This document shows positions 20,808-31,200 of a stretch of DNA of 64,000 nucleotides, in pieces (within the stretch, counting starts at the first letter, position 1; each line of letters starts with the position of its first letter). The stretch comes from Halomonas getboli (lineage in GTDB: Bacteria > Pseudomonadota > Gammaproteobacteria > Pseudomonadales > Halomonadaceae), in assembly GCF_023094245.1 (NCBI RefSeq), contig NZ_JALMEW010000004.1:124001-188000 (forward strand). The letters are read 5' to 3'. A program made the position numbers and the translations under genes. The notes below the pieces were generated by a model. That model made no database searches. It had not been told where the DNA came from and saw nothing but the letters and a program-made list of their open reading frames with translations.

Positions 20808-23800
20808 TCAAGTCAGAAGAAGCGGGTCTATGCGCTGCCAGGTGGCCGGTTCGCCACGCACGGCCACTTCCGATGGCGTGTAGACGCCCTCTCCACCGGC
20901 GGGGGAGACGCGAATATGGTAATCGGTGGATCGATATTGGCCGTCGTTATCCAGGGTCTCGACCCGAATCGCCACGACGGTATCATAGGAGCGCCAGTCT
21001 CCCGAGCCCTCCGACTCAGGTTTGGGGAAGCGGAGCGTCAGCGGCTGCCCATTCTCCAGTTCGAGTTGGCCATCGAGTCGATCGCTTATTGGATCCCAAA
21101 ATTCCCGTGGGCCAGGCCCAGCATTCGAACGCACCCGATAGCAGGACAGCGAGAGAATTGATGACGGCTTACCCCCGAAGGGTGCGATAATATCTTGCAA
21201 GCTAATGGATAGTATACTGAGGTCAAAGTCCACCGACTTTGGGCCTTCGAGCCGATTCTTCCACCAGCTCTCGAATTCCTCGATGCTGACGTTGATCCTT
21301 GGCGCTTGCGCGATAGCCTGGAGCCGGGATTGGTACTCGTCGAGGGAGGCATCGCTGATCCGTTCGGGCTCCTGACTCCAGGGCGTGGTGAGCAGCCAGT
21401 CATCGTGGCGGCTGGTGCTGTAACGGTTATACAGCCAGCTGCCTCCCAACTCGAGCACGGTAAACAGCGCCCCGACGAGGTTGAAGCGCCAGAACACCGA
21501 TCCAAGGCGGGCTCCGGCGGCGGCCCAAGAGACACCGCGGAAAGCTACGGAAAAGCCTGTATGAAGGGTATGGGTCAAGCCATAGACATTGGCACCCAGC
21601 ATGCCTCCGGCACCTGCCATGCTGGCCATGGCAGCATTCTGAGCACTTTGGTCACCACTACGAACAGCCTCCTGCCAAGTTCCATAACGGCTAGAAAGGC
21701 TGGAATACGAGGCGAGAATACCTGTGAAGTAAGCCAAACCACCAAGCAAGACATGTAGTTTTCCAAGAGCAGCATTTACGCTTTGAGCAGCAGTGGCATT
21801 TAGGGCGTTTGCAAGCGCTTTCGACCTGACTCCCAGAGCGGTATCCATAATACCCTGGGCAGCAAGAAACCCTGCAGAGCTTGTTGCCGCAATAACCTTA
21901 CCCAAATCAAGAAGTGTCAGAGCTTGATCAGTACCTCGAAGTACCCGGTACTGACTAAACGTTTCAACTAACGTCGATAGCTGAGCCGCAAATACTACTA
22001 AGCCAAGCCCATCCCCGACCAGGCTCGCCTTGGGCGCCGCCGCAACGCCTTGTCGAATGTTACGGATCAACCCGCCCATCTCGGCCTGCTGGGCCGCCGG
22101 CAGTACCAGCGTCAGGCCGGCACGTCCCGGCGCCGCACCGGCGATACGTACGCTATCGTCGGGAAGTTCCTCGATGGGGCTTAGCGCAAGCGCGAGTTTC
22201 GGTTCATGAACCGTCTGCAGCTCCTGTCGCAGACGCTTGAATTCCTCGAGCAGGCTCTGCGCCTCGGGGGAGCGGTGCCCGGCGGTCGCCTTGACGGTAT
22301 TGCGACGCTTGCGAATCTCGTCGAGCTCTTCCCGCAGCGCCAGTACGCGCTGCATGGTGCGCTGGAAGCTCTCCAGCTCCTCGCGTGACGCCACGACGAA
22401 GCTGGCCCCCGTACGATGAGCGGCATCGAGGATTCGCGCGGGCAGCGCCTTGGGCAGGCGACGGAACAGATCCTCCAGGTCGGGGACCGTGTCACGGTTG
22501 ATGCCCTGGAGGAACTCGTCCATGACCTGGGCAATGCCCCTTGAAATTGCCGGCGCCATGGGCTGATGGGCGCTCTCGGCGATGACCCGGGTATCCTCGG
22601 GTAGCTGATCGACCGCCGGCAGTTGCCCGGACTCGATCGAGTTGAGCTCATCCCACAGGTCCTTGGCCTTGAGCACGGCCCCGTAACCTGCATTGGCAAT
22701 CGTCGAATACTGGCCGATGAAGTCGCTCTGGTCGGCCAGCGGCAGGGTATGGAACAACGGCCGATCATAGTGCGGGACCTCTTCCAGCCAGTTGGCGACC
22801 TGCTCGGTCGCCTCGTCGTTGCGGCAGATATCCTTCAGGCATCCGTATTGGGCCTTGAATCCTTCATGGACCTGATCCGCATCCTGCGCATCAAAATACC
22901 AAGCGGCGGTGTGGAAGCGGTTGCTGCACAGCATATCGGCTCGATCATCGGACAACTTGTCGAGCGAGGCATTCCAGCGCTGCAACCGCGGGCGTTGCTC
23001 GTCGAGAAAGGCGTCCATCCGCTCGCGATCGATCAGATCGTTGATGCCCCGCTCACCGATCTGGCTACCTTCCAATAGCGCCCTGAGTCGCTCGTTATGC
23101 TGCTGTTTCATGGCGAGCAGAGCATCGTCATGCTGCTCCACGAAGTCCCGCCCCAGACTCTCGCTGAGGCTTTCCTCGATATAGTAGCGCCGCACCTCGC
23201 CCTGCAAACGGGCGGCTATTCCATAGGCATTGCTGCGATTCGCCTCGTCGCGTATTTCCTGCAGGCGCGCCTTGAGGTCTTCTGGCAGGTCCGGATCGTA
23301 AGGCTGCGGTAGCTCACCGGTACTGCTGTCCTGATTGAGGAAGTCGAGCAGAGTCTGTCGCACCTGGCTCTGACGAGGCTCCTCCATCGCAGCAACATCA
23401 TCCCACATGGCCTGGACGGCCGGGTCCTCGGACACCTTGCGCAGGTCCTCCAACGAGGCGTCCTGCAACTGGGACAGTGACTCGATATAGCAACCCAGCA
23501 GGTAATCCCGCTCGGTTCGGCCCTCATTTCCCGTGGCCCACTCCTCCACCCAACCCACGACCTCGTCCTGGAAGTGGGCCAGGTCTCGCATCACGCCGAT
23601 ATCGTCGCGCACGATCAGGCACAGGGCCTCGTCACGATCCTCGACGTCATGCTGCTTGAGCAGCTTGCCCAACCGTGACTTGTGATAGTAAGGCTCGTTT
23701 TCCCAGAAATAAGGCTGGGCCTCACGTTCATAGCCTTGTTCCGGCACCTCGAGCTGAGCATCCTCGGCAAACTCCGCCACCCACTCCTCGGCTTGAGCGG

Positions 23801-24281
23801 TAGTGATCAGGTGCTGGCCTCCACCGCTGACGGGGCTAGCGCCTGAGAGGTCGATCGCCTGCATGAAGGTATCCCGATCCTCTTCACTCTCCGTCACCTG
23901 GGCGCGCTTGGCCGCCGTCCACTCGACTTCGGAGAAGCAAACGTAGAGTGTGCGGTCGGTCTCATACTCCAGCTTGCCACCGGTGATGGTGCCTCCGAAG
24001 TCGCGAAACTCGTACTCGTCTAGCTGACGGGTTTCATCATCGAGGACATAGAGGTAGCCGTTGCGCAGCAGCCGGATGCCCAGCGGTCGCGCCGTCAGCG
24101 AATAGGGCATCGCCACTCCTGGCTCCAGCTCCTCGACTAGCCCATAGCGAAGGGGCAGAAGCTGTACCTTGCCCGCCAGCAGTGGACACGTCGCGCCTTC
24201 CTCGCTATCACGGCACGACATTTCATACGCCGCCAGCGAGGCGTCATTGCGGTCATCGGCGGGTCGCTCGAAAGCTGCCAT
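20808..24281 (-). CDS. VasX-like T6SS effector (BTH_I2691-type)
   Basis: This is a 1157-residue predicted cargo effector. The N-terminal region has the pattern of VasX/BTH_I2691-type effectors: CPLLAGKVQLLPLRYGLVEE (about 32-51), ARPLGIRLLRNGYLYVLDD (about 64-82) and LCLIVRDDIGVMRDLAHFQD (about 222-241). The middle is charged and helical. Residues about 745-955 hold several hydrophobic, Gly/Ala-rich helices, as in colicin-like pore formers. V. cholerae VasX perturbs membranes of bacteria and amoebae; the same activity is inferred here. It follows a DUF4123 adaptor (12-bp gap), matching vasW-vasX, and precedes the DUF6708 membrane protein. Base composition is visibly more AT-rich than the tss genes, suggesting separate acquisition. 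Confidence 0.85.
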   Translation of the reverse strand: MAAFERPADDRNDASLAAYEMSCRDSEEGATCPLLAGKVQLLPLRYGLVEELEPGVAMPYSLTARPLGIRLLRNGYLYVLDDETRQLDEYEFRDFGGTITGGKLEYETDRTLYVCFSEVEWTAAKRAQVTESEEDRDTFMQAIDLSGASPVSGGGQHLITTAQAEEWVAEFAEDAQLEVPEQGYEREAQPYFWENEPYYHKSRLGKLLKQHDVEDRDEALCLIVRDDIGVMRDLAHFQDEVVGWVEEWATGNEGRTERDYLLGCYIESLSQLQDASLEDLRKVSEDPAVQAMWDDVAAMEEPRQSQVRQTLLDFLNQDSSTGELPQPYDPDLPEDLKARLQEIRDEANRSNAYGIAARLQGEVRRYYIEESLSESLGRDFVEQHDDALLAMKQQHNERLRALLEGSQIGERGINDLIDRERMDAFLDEQRPRLQRWNASLDKLSDDRADMLCSNRFHTAAWYFDAQDADQVHEGFKAQYGCLKDICRNDEATEQVANWLEEVPHYDRPLFHTLPLADQSDFIGQYSTIANAGYGAVLKAKDLWDELNSIESGQLPAVDQLPEDTRVIAESAHQPMAPAISRGIAQVMDEFLQGINRDTVPDLEDLFRRLPKALPARILDAAHRTGASFVVASREELESFQRTMQRVLALREELDEIRKRRNTVKATAGHRSPEAQSLLEEFKRLRQELQTVHEPKLALALSPIEELPDDSVRIAGAAPGRAGLTLVLPAAQQAEMGGLIRNIRQGVAAAPKASLVGDGLGLVVFAAQLSTLVETFSQYRVLRGTDQALTLLDLGKVIAATSSAGFLAAQGIMDTALGVRSKALANALNATAAQSVNAALGKLHVLLGGLAYFTGILASYSSLSSRYGTWQEAVRSGDQSAQNAAMASMAGAGGMLGANVYGLTHTLHTGFSVAFRGVSWAAAGARLGSVFWRFNLVGALFTVLELGGSWLYNRYSTSRHDDWLLTTPWSQEPERISDASLDEYQSRLQAIAQAPRINVSIEEFESWWKNRLEGPKSVDFDLSILSISLQDIIAPFGGKPSSILSLSCYRVRSNAGPGPREFWDPISDRLDGQLELENGQPLTLRFPKPESEGSGDWRSYDTVVAIRVETLDNDGQYRSTDYHIRVSPAGGEGVYTPSEVAVRGEPATWQRIDPLLLT

Positions 24282-24293
24282 GAGACATTCTCC

Positions 24294-25211
24294 CTATGTC
24301 GTAACGTCAGTCCGTGATGGTGAGGTAGCCGCCGCCAGGGCGGACTCGAGCCGTGCCATACCGCTCCCTTGGCCTGGATCGCACAGCAGATTCATCCACG
24401 CTTCCGAGTCCTCGGACTCTCGCCAGGAAGTGATCCCGAGGCGCTGCATCAGTGTGCAGAACAGGCCCAATTCCCGAGGAGCGGAAAACCCGAACTCACG
24501 CGCCTCCTGCACGATGCCGGCCAACTGCACGTAACGCTGGGGACGATCGGTGACCGTCAACCAGCCTTCGCAGTGCTGATCGACAAAAACCATCAACCGA
24601 CGGGTGTCCCGCCGCCGGTCGCATGCTTGCATGCGCTCCAACTGCGACTCCGAGAGCCGATAATCCGATGCGCCGATGGCTCGAACATGCTCTCTGCTCG
24701 CCTGGGGTGCACTTTCCTGCCAGGTTTCCTGCACTGCATCCGGCAATATCAACCGCTCGATGGGCCCCCAGGGTATCTGCTCCGGTAAGCTGCCATCCGT
24801 GAACAGCGCCGAGATGACCGCCGGGTCGGCCAGGCGCAGCAGCATGGGAATGCCCACGGGATGCCGTACCTGAATCAGTTCGCGCAGATGATCGGCCACC
24901 TCGAGCAGCTCGGATGAGGAAAGGATCAGATAGCCCCATTCCGCCTCGGCACCCTGGCTGAGAAACCGCTCGAGTATCGGGTCTTCGGGGCCCCTGAGCT
25001 GCACCAGCCACGGCGACACCTCGACCACCTCGGACCATGGCGTGCCAGCGTACAGCAGGTCCGCCTCCAGATCGCCTTCCGACCACTCGTAGAGGCGCCG
25101 GGCCAGTTCCTTCACTCGAACACCATCGAGCAGCAGGAACACCTTCCCGGCTTCGGGCCAATCGAATCCGCTTTCCCATGACGGCCAGTCTTGGGGCCAG
25201 CGCTCGCTCAT
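24294..25211 (-). CDS. DUF4123 T6SS effector adaptor (VasW-like)
   Basis: DUF4123 proteins (Tap/TEC, VasW) are cytoplasmic chaperones that load a neighbouring effector onto its cognate VgrG. The 305-residue product has the DUF4123 start (VFLLLDGVRVKELARRLYEW), the mid-domain LVQLRGPEDPILERFLSQ and WGYLILSSSELLEVADHLREL, and a helical C-terminal extension. It sits between vgrG (15-bp gap) and the VasX-like gene (12-bp gap), the diagnostic adaptor position. It is a paralogue of the adaptor at 56180-57052 in layout, but the sequences differ clearly, consistent with different cargo. Confidence 0.88.
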   Translation of the reverse strand: MSERWPQDWPSWESGFDWPEAGKVFLLLDGVRVKELARRLYEWSEGDLEADLLYAGTPWSEVVEVSPWLVQLRGPEDPILERFLSQGAEAEWGYLILSSSELLEVADHLRELIQVRHPVGIPMLLRLADPAVISALFTDGSLPEQIPWGPIERLILPDAVQETWQESAPQASREHVRAIGASDYRLSESQLERMQACDRRRDTRRLMVFVDQHCEGWLTVTDRPQRYVQLAGIVQEAREFGFSAPRELGLFCTLMQRLGITSWRESEDSEAWMNLLCDPGQGSGMARLESALAAATSPSRTDVTT

Positions 25212-25226
25212 AACCGCTTATCCATT

Positions 25227-27263
25227 TTATCCATTGCTGCCGGATTCGCAGACCGGACACAGCGCCTGCTGCTGCAACAGGGCGGCGTGCTGCGGTGCCT
25301 TGACCGGTGTGAACTGCGGAGCGGGCTCGACCTCCCCCGGCAAGATCGGCGCCTGGGCACTCTGCCCGGTGCCGCTGCCGGGGCTGCCGCCGGAGTTGAT
25401 CTTCACGCTGGGGCCGACGATGGTCACCCCGCTGGGGTCGAGCTTCACGAAGCTGCCGCCGGCCTTCAAGGTGATCTCGGCGCCGGCCTCGACCACCACC
25501 TTCATGCCGGCCTTGTGGTGCACCTCGCTGCCGGCCTCGACGAGCTGGGAACGGCCGATCTTCTCGTGGCGGGTCTGGCCCACGCTGAGGTGGTCGTCGC
25601 CGTCGATCCGGGTGCGCCGCTCGCCGTGCACGGTGTGGTGGTCGTCGCGGTCGATCTCGCCGATGCGATCCCGCTTCACGGCCAGGTGACTGTCGCGGCG
25701 GATCTCCTCGGTGCGGTCGTTCTCGGTCAGCAGTTCCAGGTCCTTCTGGGCGTGCAGCCAGATCTGTTCCTGGTCGTGCTGGTCCTCGAAGCGCAGCTCG
25801 TTGAAGCCCTCGCCCTGGTGGGTCTGGGTACGCAGCACGGTGCGCGTCTTGTACTCCGGCAGCGAATACGGCGGCGTATTGACCGCGTGGTAGGTGCGTC
25901 CGGTGACCAGCGGCTGATCCGGGTCGCCCTCGAGGAAGGAGACGATCACCTCGTGGCCGATGCGCGGAATCGCCATCATGCCGTAGCCGCCGCCGGCCCA
26001 GCCCTGGCTCACGCGCAGCCAGGCGCTGGCCGTCTCGTTGGGCTCGGCGTAGCGATCCCAGGGGAACTGGCAGCGCACCCGGCCGTGCTCGTCGCAGTGG
26101 ATCTCCTCGCCCTCGGGGCCGACCACGAAGGCCACCTGGGGGCCGTCGACCCGAGGCTTGGGCCGGGGTTCGGGGCGCCAGGCGGCATCGTCCGGGGTCA
26201 GGCTCAGGGTGTTGTAGTAGCGGGTCATGCCGTCGGCCTGCACGGCGTCCTCGCCCAGCGCCTGGGGCTGATCGCCCTGGTGGACCACCCTGATGACCTG
26301 CCAGCCGCGATTGAACTCGCCGACGTCATGATCGGCCAGGGTGAAGCGCGCGCCCGGGGCAAGCTCCGGCAGGTCGCTCTCGCCATCGAGGGTCAGGGCG
26401 TCGTGGCGCAGGTGCTCGAGGCGATGGCGGGTGAAGGCCTGGCCGGAGGCGTCGGCCTTGTAGCGGCCCGGGTAGTCGTAGTGCTCGTAGTCTTCCCGCT
26501 GGCTGTGCTGTTCCAGCCGCTGGCCCTGTTGGTCATGCAGCTGCGCATAGGCCGGCTGCTTGAACGAATAGTCCTTGAGCTGGGCCCGGGCCGGGCGCAC
26601 CCGGGCGGTCTGGGTCAGCCGCCGCAGGTGGCGCTGGGGCGGCGTGCCGCCGGCGCGGTGGTGATAGCTGCGCTCGCCGAGGCCGGTGAGCACCTGGGGA
26701 TCGTCGGCGAACACCAGCCGGTGGGCGCCGAGGTCGGCGTCCTCGAATTCATGGAAATAGAACAGCCCCTCCTCGGCGGCCAGGCGCTCGAGGAATTCGA
26801 GGTCGGTCTCGCGATACTGTACGCAGTATTCGCGCTCGGCGGGCTCGCGGGTCACCGCGAAGGCCACGTCGGTCAGGCCGCGCTCCTCGCACAGGGTGTT
26901 TAGGATGGTCAGCGGCGAGACGCGCTGGAAGATGCGCGAGTTCTGGCGCAGCGAGAGCCGCCACAGCGAGGGGCGGATCACCGCCTCGTAGAAGCTGCGG
27001 CGATGGCCGCGGTCGCCGCGGCCGAACTCGGCCACGATGCCGTGGACCCGGCGCTGGGCCACGCCGTCCTGCCACACGGTCAGGCTCGCCGGGCGGTCGA
27101 GCAGCGCCTCCGGCGAGAGGTCGGCGGCCCGGCTGGCGAAGCTCACCCGCAGGTGGAAGGGCGACGAGAGCGCCTCTTCATGGGTGAAGTCGACGACGGC
27201 CAGGTCGGCGTCCTCGGCCCCCGTGAGGCTCAGGGTGAACTGCAGTCCGCTACGGTCGGCCAT
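25227..27263 (-). CDS. tssI: T6SS spike protein VgrG (first copy)
   Basis: VgrG trimers form the puncturing spike on the Hcp tube. The 678-residue product has the gp27-like N-domain ([22 protein letters not shown]), the gp5 OB-fold ([41 protein letters not shown]), then a repetitive beta-needle ([20 protein letters not shown]). It ends in a Pro-rich tail with CPVCESG. It is nearly identical to the VgrG at 57037-59169 for most of its length, with the divergence concentrated in the needle and tail. The start has GGGAGGG upstream; its ATG lies just past the PAAR stop. Confidence 0.96.
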   Translation of the reverse strand: MADRSGLQFTLSLTGAEDADLAVVDFTHEEALSSPFHLRVSFASRAADLSPEALLDRPASLTVWQDGVAQRRVHGIVAEFGRGDRGHRRSFYEAVIRPSLWRLSLRQNSRIFQRVSPLTILNTLCEERGLTDVAFAVTREPAEREYCVQYRETDLEFLERLAAEEGLFYFHEFEDADLGAHRLVFADDPQVLTGLGERSYHHRAGGTPPQRHLRRLTQTARVRPARAQLKDYSFKQPAYAQLHDQQGQRLEQHSQREDYEHYDYPGRYKADASGQAFTRHRLEHLRHDALTLDGESDLPELAPGARFTLADHDVGEFNRGWQVIRVVHQGDQPQALGEDAVQADGMTRYYNTLSLTPDDAAWRPEPRPKPRVDGPQVAFVVGPEGEEIHCDEHGRVRCQFPWDRYAEPNETASAWLRVSQGWAGGGYGMMAIPRIGHEVIVSFLEGDPDQPLVTGRTYHAVNTPPYSLPEYKTRTVLRTQTHQGEGFNELRFEDQHDQEQIWLHAQKDLELLTENDRTEEIRRDSHLAVKRDRIGEIDRDDHHTVHGERRTRIDGDDHLSVGQTRHEKIGRSQLVEAGSEVHHKAGMKVVVEAGAEITLKAGGSFVKLDPSGVTIVGPSVKINSGGSPGSGTGQSAQAPILPGEVEPAPQFTPVKAPQHAALLQQQALCPVCESGSNG

Positions 27264-27264
27264 G

Positions 27265-27552
27265 TCAGCTGCCCTCCCCGCTGGCGGTGCCGATCACCAC
27301 GCCGCCGCAGTCCACGGCGTGGTCGGTGAGCGCCACCGGCTTGCCGTCGACCAGGATGCTGCCCGAGCCGGCGGCGATGGCGCGCGGGTGGGGGCCGTGG
27401 TTGGGCTTGTCGTGGGGCTCCAGTGGATCGCCCAGGCGTGCCACCGGCTTGCCGTCGATCATCGTCGTCGGGCTGCCGGCGATCACCGGCGTGGGCGGAA
27501 AGCCCTCGTGGTCGGTGCCGAGATCCCCCAGCAATACGAACTTGCGTCCCAT
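27265..27552 (-). CDS. PAAR-domain spike tip protein
   Basis: PAAR proteins cap the VgrG spike with a zinc-bound cone. The 95-residue product is a single PAAR domain without toxin extension: [40 protein letters not shown] and [17 protein letters not shown] carry the His and Cys residues expected to bind zinc. It lies directly before vgrG, 1 bp apart, so the two are co-translated. The auxiliary hcp-vgrG operon has no PAAR gene of its own, so this tip may serve both spikes. Confidence 0.92.
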   Translation of the reverse strand: MGRKFVLLGDLGTDHEGFPPTPVIAGSPTTMIDGKPVARLGDPLEPHDKPNHGPHPRAIAAGSGSILVDGKPVALTDHAVDCGGVVIGTASGEGS

Positions 27553-27580
27553 GCGTCCTCCTTGCGAAGCGCGCCGCCGC

Positions 27581-28207
27581 TCAGGCGCCGCGCGTGCGTT
27601 CGCGTTGATCGTTCCACTCTACCGGGGCCTCGAAGCTGGCCACGCCGCCGGCGTCCACATGCATGCGCCGGAACCCTGCCGCCGCCAGGCTGGCCGGGGC
27701 GGCACCCTGCAGTGGCAGTCGGGTCTGCAGCGGCGTGCCCATCAGCTCGCGCCGGGCGGCCAGCAGCAGCCGGGCGCCATGGCCGCGGCCCTGCCACTCC
27801 GAAGCGATGAAGAAGAAGCGCAGCTGCCAGGCCGACTCGTCGTCGCGCCGGCACACCAGCAGCATGCCGAGCACCGGACCGTCGCCGTGGCGAAGCGCCA
27901 GCAGCCGGCCCTGCCAGTGCGCGACCCGGTCGGCCTCGCGCTGCAGCCAGAGGCCGCGATGGACCACGAACTCCAGCGAGCGGCGCAGGGTCTCGAGGCG
28001 GCTCTCGTCGCGCAGCACCCAGGGGGACAGCCCCTCCTCCTCGGCGCGACGCGCGGCCTCGAGCAGCAGCGGGATGTCCTCCACCTTGGCCTCCACCAGC
28101 CCCGGGGCCGCCTCAGGCGGCTCGGGGTCGACGGCGGGGTCGACGGCGGGGACCACGGCGGGCCGGCTCGGCGACGCGCCCAGCCAGCGCTTAAGCGTCG
28201 TCAGCAT
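27581..28207 (-). CDS. GNAT-family N-acetyltransferase
   Basis: The 208-residue product has a Pro/Val/Asp-rich N-terminal tail (about 13-38) and a GNAT fold. The acetyl-CoA site is visible as FFFIASEWQGRGHGARLLLAARREL (written here only as its core QGRGHGA, about residues 139-145), followed by a C-terminal half ending AAGFRRMHVDAGG. The substrate is unknown. It overlaps the tssM stop by 17 bp and precedes the PAAR gene by 28 bp, so it is embedded in the T6SS operon where V. cholerae has vasL. Protein acetylation of a T6SS part or effector, or an unrelated role, are both possible. Confidence 0.8.
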   Translation of the reverse strand: MLTTLKRWLGASPSRPAVVPAVDPAVDPEPPEAAPGLVEAKVEDIPLLLEAARRAEEEGLSPWVLRDESRLETLRRSLEFVVHRGLWLQREADRVAHWQGRLLALRHGDGPVLGMLLVCRRDDESAWQLRFFFIASEWQGRGHGARLLLAARRELMGTPLQTRLPLQGAAPASLAAAGFRRMHVDAGGVASFEAPVEWNDQRERTRGA

Positions 28208-31200
28208 CGTCCTGCCCTCCGTCGGCGTAGAGCGCCCTGGGCAGGCGGAAGCCTGCCACCAGCGACCGGGTGAAGGGATTGCGCGGCCCGTCGGCGACCA
28301 GGCGATAGCGCATGCTGCCGCCGTCGACCTGGAAGCTCAGCTCGAGTTCGCGCTCGCCGGCGCCGGTCAGCTGGGCCTCGTCGAGCAGGCGGAACCAGGC
28401 CCAGGGGCCATCGCGGCGCAGCGTGCGCGGCGAGCGGTTGACCTGGCTCGGCACCAGGGTGACGCGGCTCTCGTTGCTGTCGCGCAGGCCGTTGGGCCAG
28501 ATCATCGGCACCCGGCGGCTGGCGCCGTGAGCGTAGTCGATCAGCTGGCCGTCGACGCTGATCACGCCGCGGCGCTTGTCGGCGCTGAGGCTCAGCGGCT
28601 CCAGGCTGAAGGGCACGTCGAGCACGCCGTCGCGGTTGAGGTAGGCCTCGCGGATGCGCTCGGCGCGCTGCACGGCGTCGAGCACGCCCTGGCGCAGCAG
28701 CGAGTCGCCCTCGGCGTTGCGCAGGGCCTCCGGCGCGCCCTCGATGAACGGCTTGAGGTTCTGCTGGTAGAAGGCGTCCAGGGTGCCGTCCGGGGCGAAG
28801 AACTCCTCGAAGTCGGCCAGCGACACCTCGCGGGCGGCCTGGGGCGCCAGCGGATAGCGGCCGGCCAGGCGCTGCTGGAAGGGCACCACGACCTCGTCCA
28901 TCCACTGGCTTTCCAGATGGCGGATCGCGCTTTCCATCAGCAGCTGCCAGCTCTGGTCGGCCAGGCTCTCGAGCATGCCGCCCACCGGCGCCGGGGTGTC
29001 CTCGGCGATGCGCTGCAGCGCCGCGATCGAATCGCCGCCCTGCAGCGAGAGGCGGTCACGGGCCAGCAGGAAGGCCTGCTGACCACGGTCGCCGGCCTCG
29101 TCGACCTGGCGCAGGTAGTCACGCAGGTCGCCGACGGCGTCCTTGATCTCGTCGAGATTGGAGGGATTGTCACCGCGCGACTCGCTGAGCGCATTGAGGT
29201 CGGCGAAGTGGCGCGCGATCTCGCTGGCCAGGCGATAGCGCGGCGACTGCTGCAGGGCCTGGCGCGCGGCCTCGTCGTCCGCCGGCAGCTCCGGATAGAG
29301 GCGGGTCTGCTCAGAGACCTCGCCCAGCAGGCGGTCCAGCGGACGGCTGGCCCCGAGCAGGCCATCCGCCACTACCACCGCCTGGTGGATATCGGGCAAC
29401 GGCACCAGGCGGATATCGGCCAGAGCCTCGCGCCAGGTGACGTGATAGTCACTAGCGTAGCGCTCGCGCAGCGCCTCCTGCAGGCGCCGGCGGTCGGCCT
29501 CGCTGACGTCGATGTCGTCGCGCTGGCCGAGCACCCAGGTATCGATCAGCGCCAGCTCGGTGGCCTGATCCAGCCGCTCGAGGAAGTAGCCCTCGAAGCC
29601 GTTGCGGGTCAGCAGGCCGGGGATGCGCATCCGCTCGGCCTCGTCGTTGCGGGCCATGAACACCAGGCTGAAGGCCGAGCCGACGCTCGAGCGCAGGTCC
29701 AGCGGCGCGGCGCTGCCGTGCGAGAAGCCGGCCTTGAGCGAGGCGTACACGCGCTCGGCCATGGGCTGGCGGGCGAGCTCCTGCTGGGCCGCCTCGATGC
29801 TGCCCTCGAGCGGCGCCATGGCCTCGCGGGCGCCGAGCGTGCCGGCCTCGGCGTGGCCAGCCAGATCGGTGTAGGCCAGGGCGTAGTCGAGGTGCGCCAG
29901 CAGGCGGCGCTGGACATCGCCCTGCCCGGGGAAGGCCGCCTGCCAGCGGTCGGCCATGAAGTCGTGCACGCGCTGGGGCTGACGGCCGCTGGCGTCGGAC
30001 ATCATGCGCAGGATGCGCAGCAGCGCCAGCTTGTCGTTGCTGCCGTCCGGCGCGCGGTTCATGTCGTCCATGATGCCGATCATCAGCGCCGGCAGGAACT
30101 GCTGCTCGAGCAGACGCAGATAGGCATTGTCGACCTCGACGCCCAGCGCGTGCCCCTGGTAGAGGCCCATGTCGGCCAGCAGCCAGGGCCGCGAACGGTA
30201 GTCGCCGAACTCCTGAGTGGCGCCGAGCAGGCGATCCAGCGGCTCGAGCAGCGCCCGGCCGGTGGGATCGTCGCTCTGCCAGTGGCTCGGTCGCACGGCG
30301 AGGAAGGCCTCGGCCTTGTCCTCCACCGCGGCCAGTGCCTGATGGTTCTTGTCGTAGAAGTGGTACCAGCCGCCGACCAGGGCCGCGCCGCCGAACAGGC
30401 AGGCCAGCGCGCTGGCGCGGCGGAGACGATGGCGGCGGCGTGCCGCCCGGGCGTTGTCGCCGGCGAGCCCCGACTCCGGATAGATGATGCGCTCGAACAG
30501 CTCCTCGGTGAAGAACAGCGCCGAGCTGGTCGCCCGGTGGGCCGGCTGCACGCCGTCGCTCATGCCGTAGCGCCGCGCGGCGGCGTCGACGAAGGGGTCC
30601 TCCGGCACCCCCTGCTGGTAGACCGAGGTGAAGTAGGCGCCGCGCACCATGGCCGCGGTGGAGAAGCGGTCGCTGGACAGCGCCTCGCCGATGAAGCCGA
30701 GCAGCACGTCGCGCAGGCCGGCCAGCTGGCGCACGAAGCGGAACACCGCCTCGCGCTCGTCGCGATCGCGGCATTCGGCCAGCAGGGTCGGCAGCGTCTG
30801 GTTCAGCCGCTCGAGCATGCCGTCATAGGCCTCGGCGAACTCCTCCTCCCAGCGGCCGGGCTTGTCGAGGGACGCGGCGGAGAAGGTGAAGCCCAGCGGG
30901 GCGCGACGCGCGGCCCGGGAGTAGTGACGGAAGAAGTCGTCGAAGCCGTGCAGCAGGTCCATCTTGCTGAAGGTGACGTAGACCGGCAGGCGGCTGCCGT
31001 GGCGCTCCATCAGCTCGCGCAACCGGGCGCGCAGCAGCGAGGCGTAGGCCTTGCGAACCGCTACCTCGGCGTCGCTGAGCCGCGCCAGGTCGAGCACCAG
31101 CACCACGCCGTCCAGCGGGCGCCGCGAGCGATGGCGCTCCAGCCAGTCGACGAAGTGATCCCACAGCCGGCTCTCGAGCTCGGCCGGCTCGCCGCCCTGC

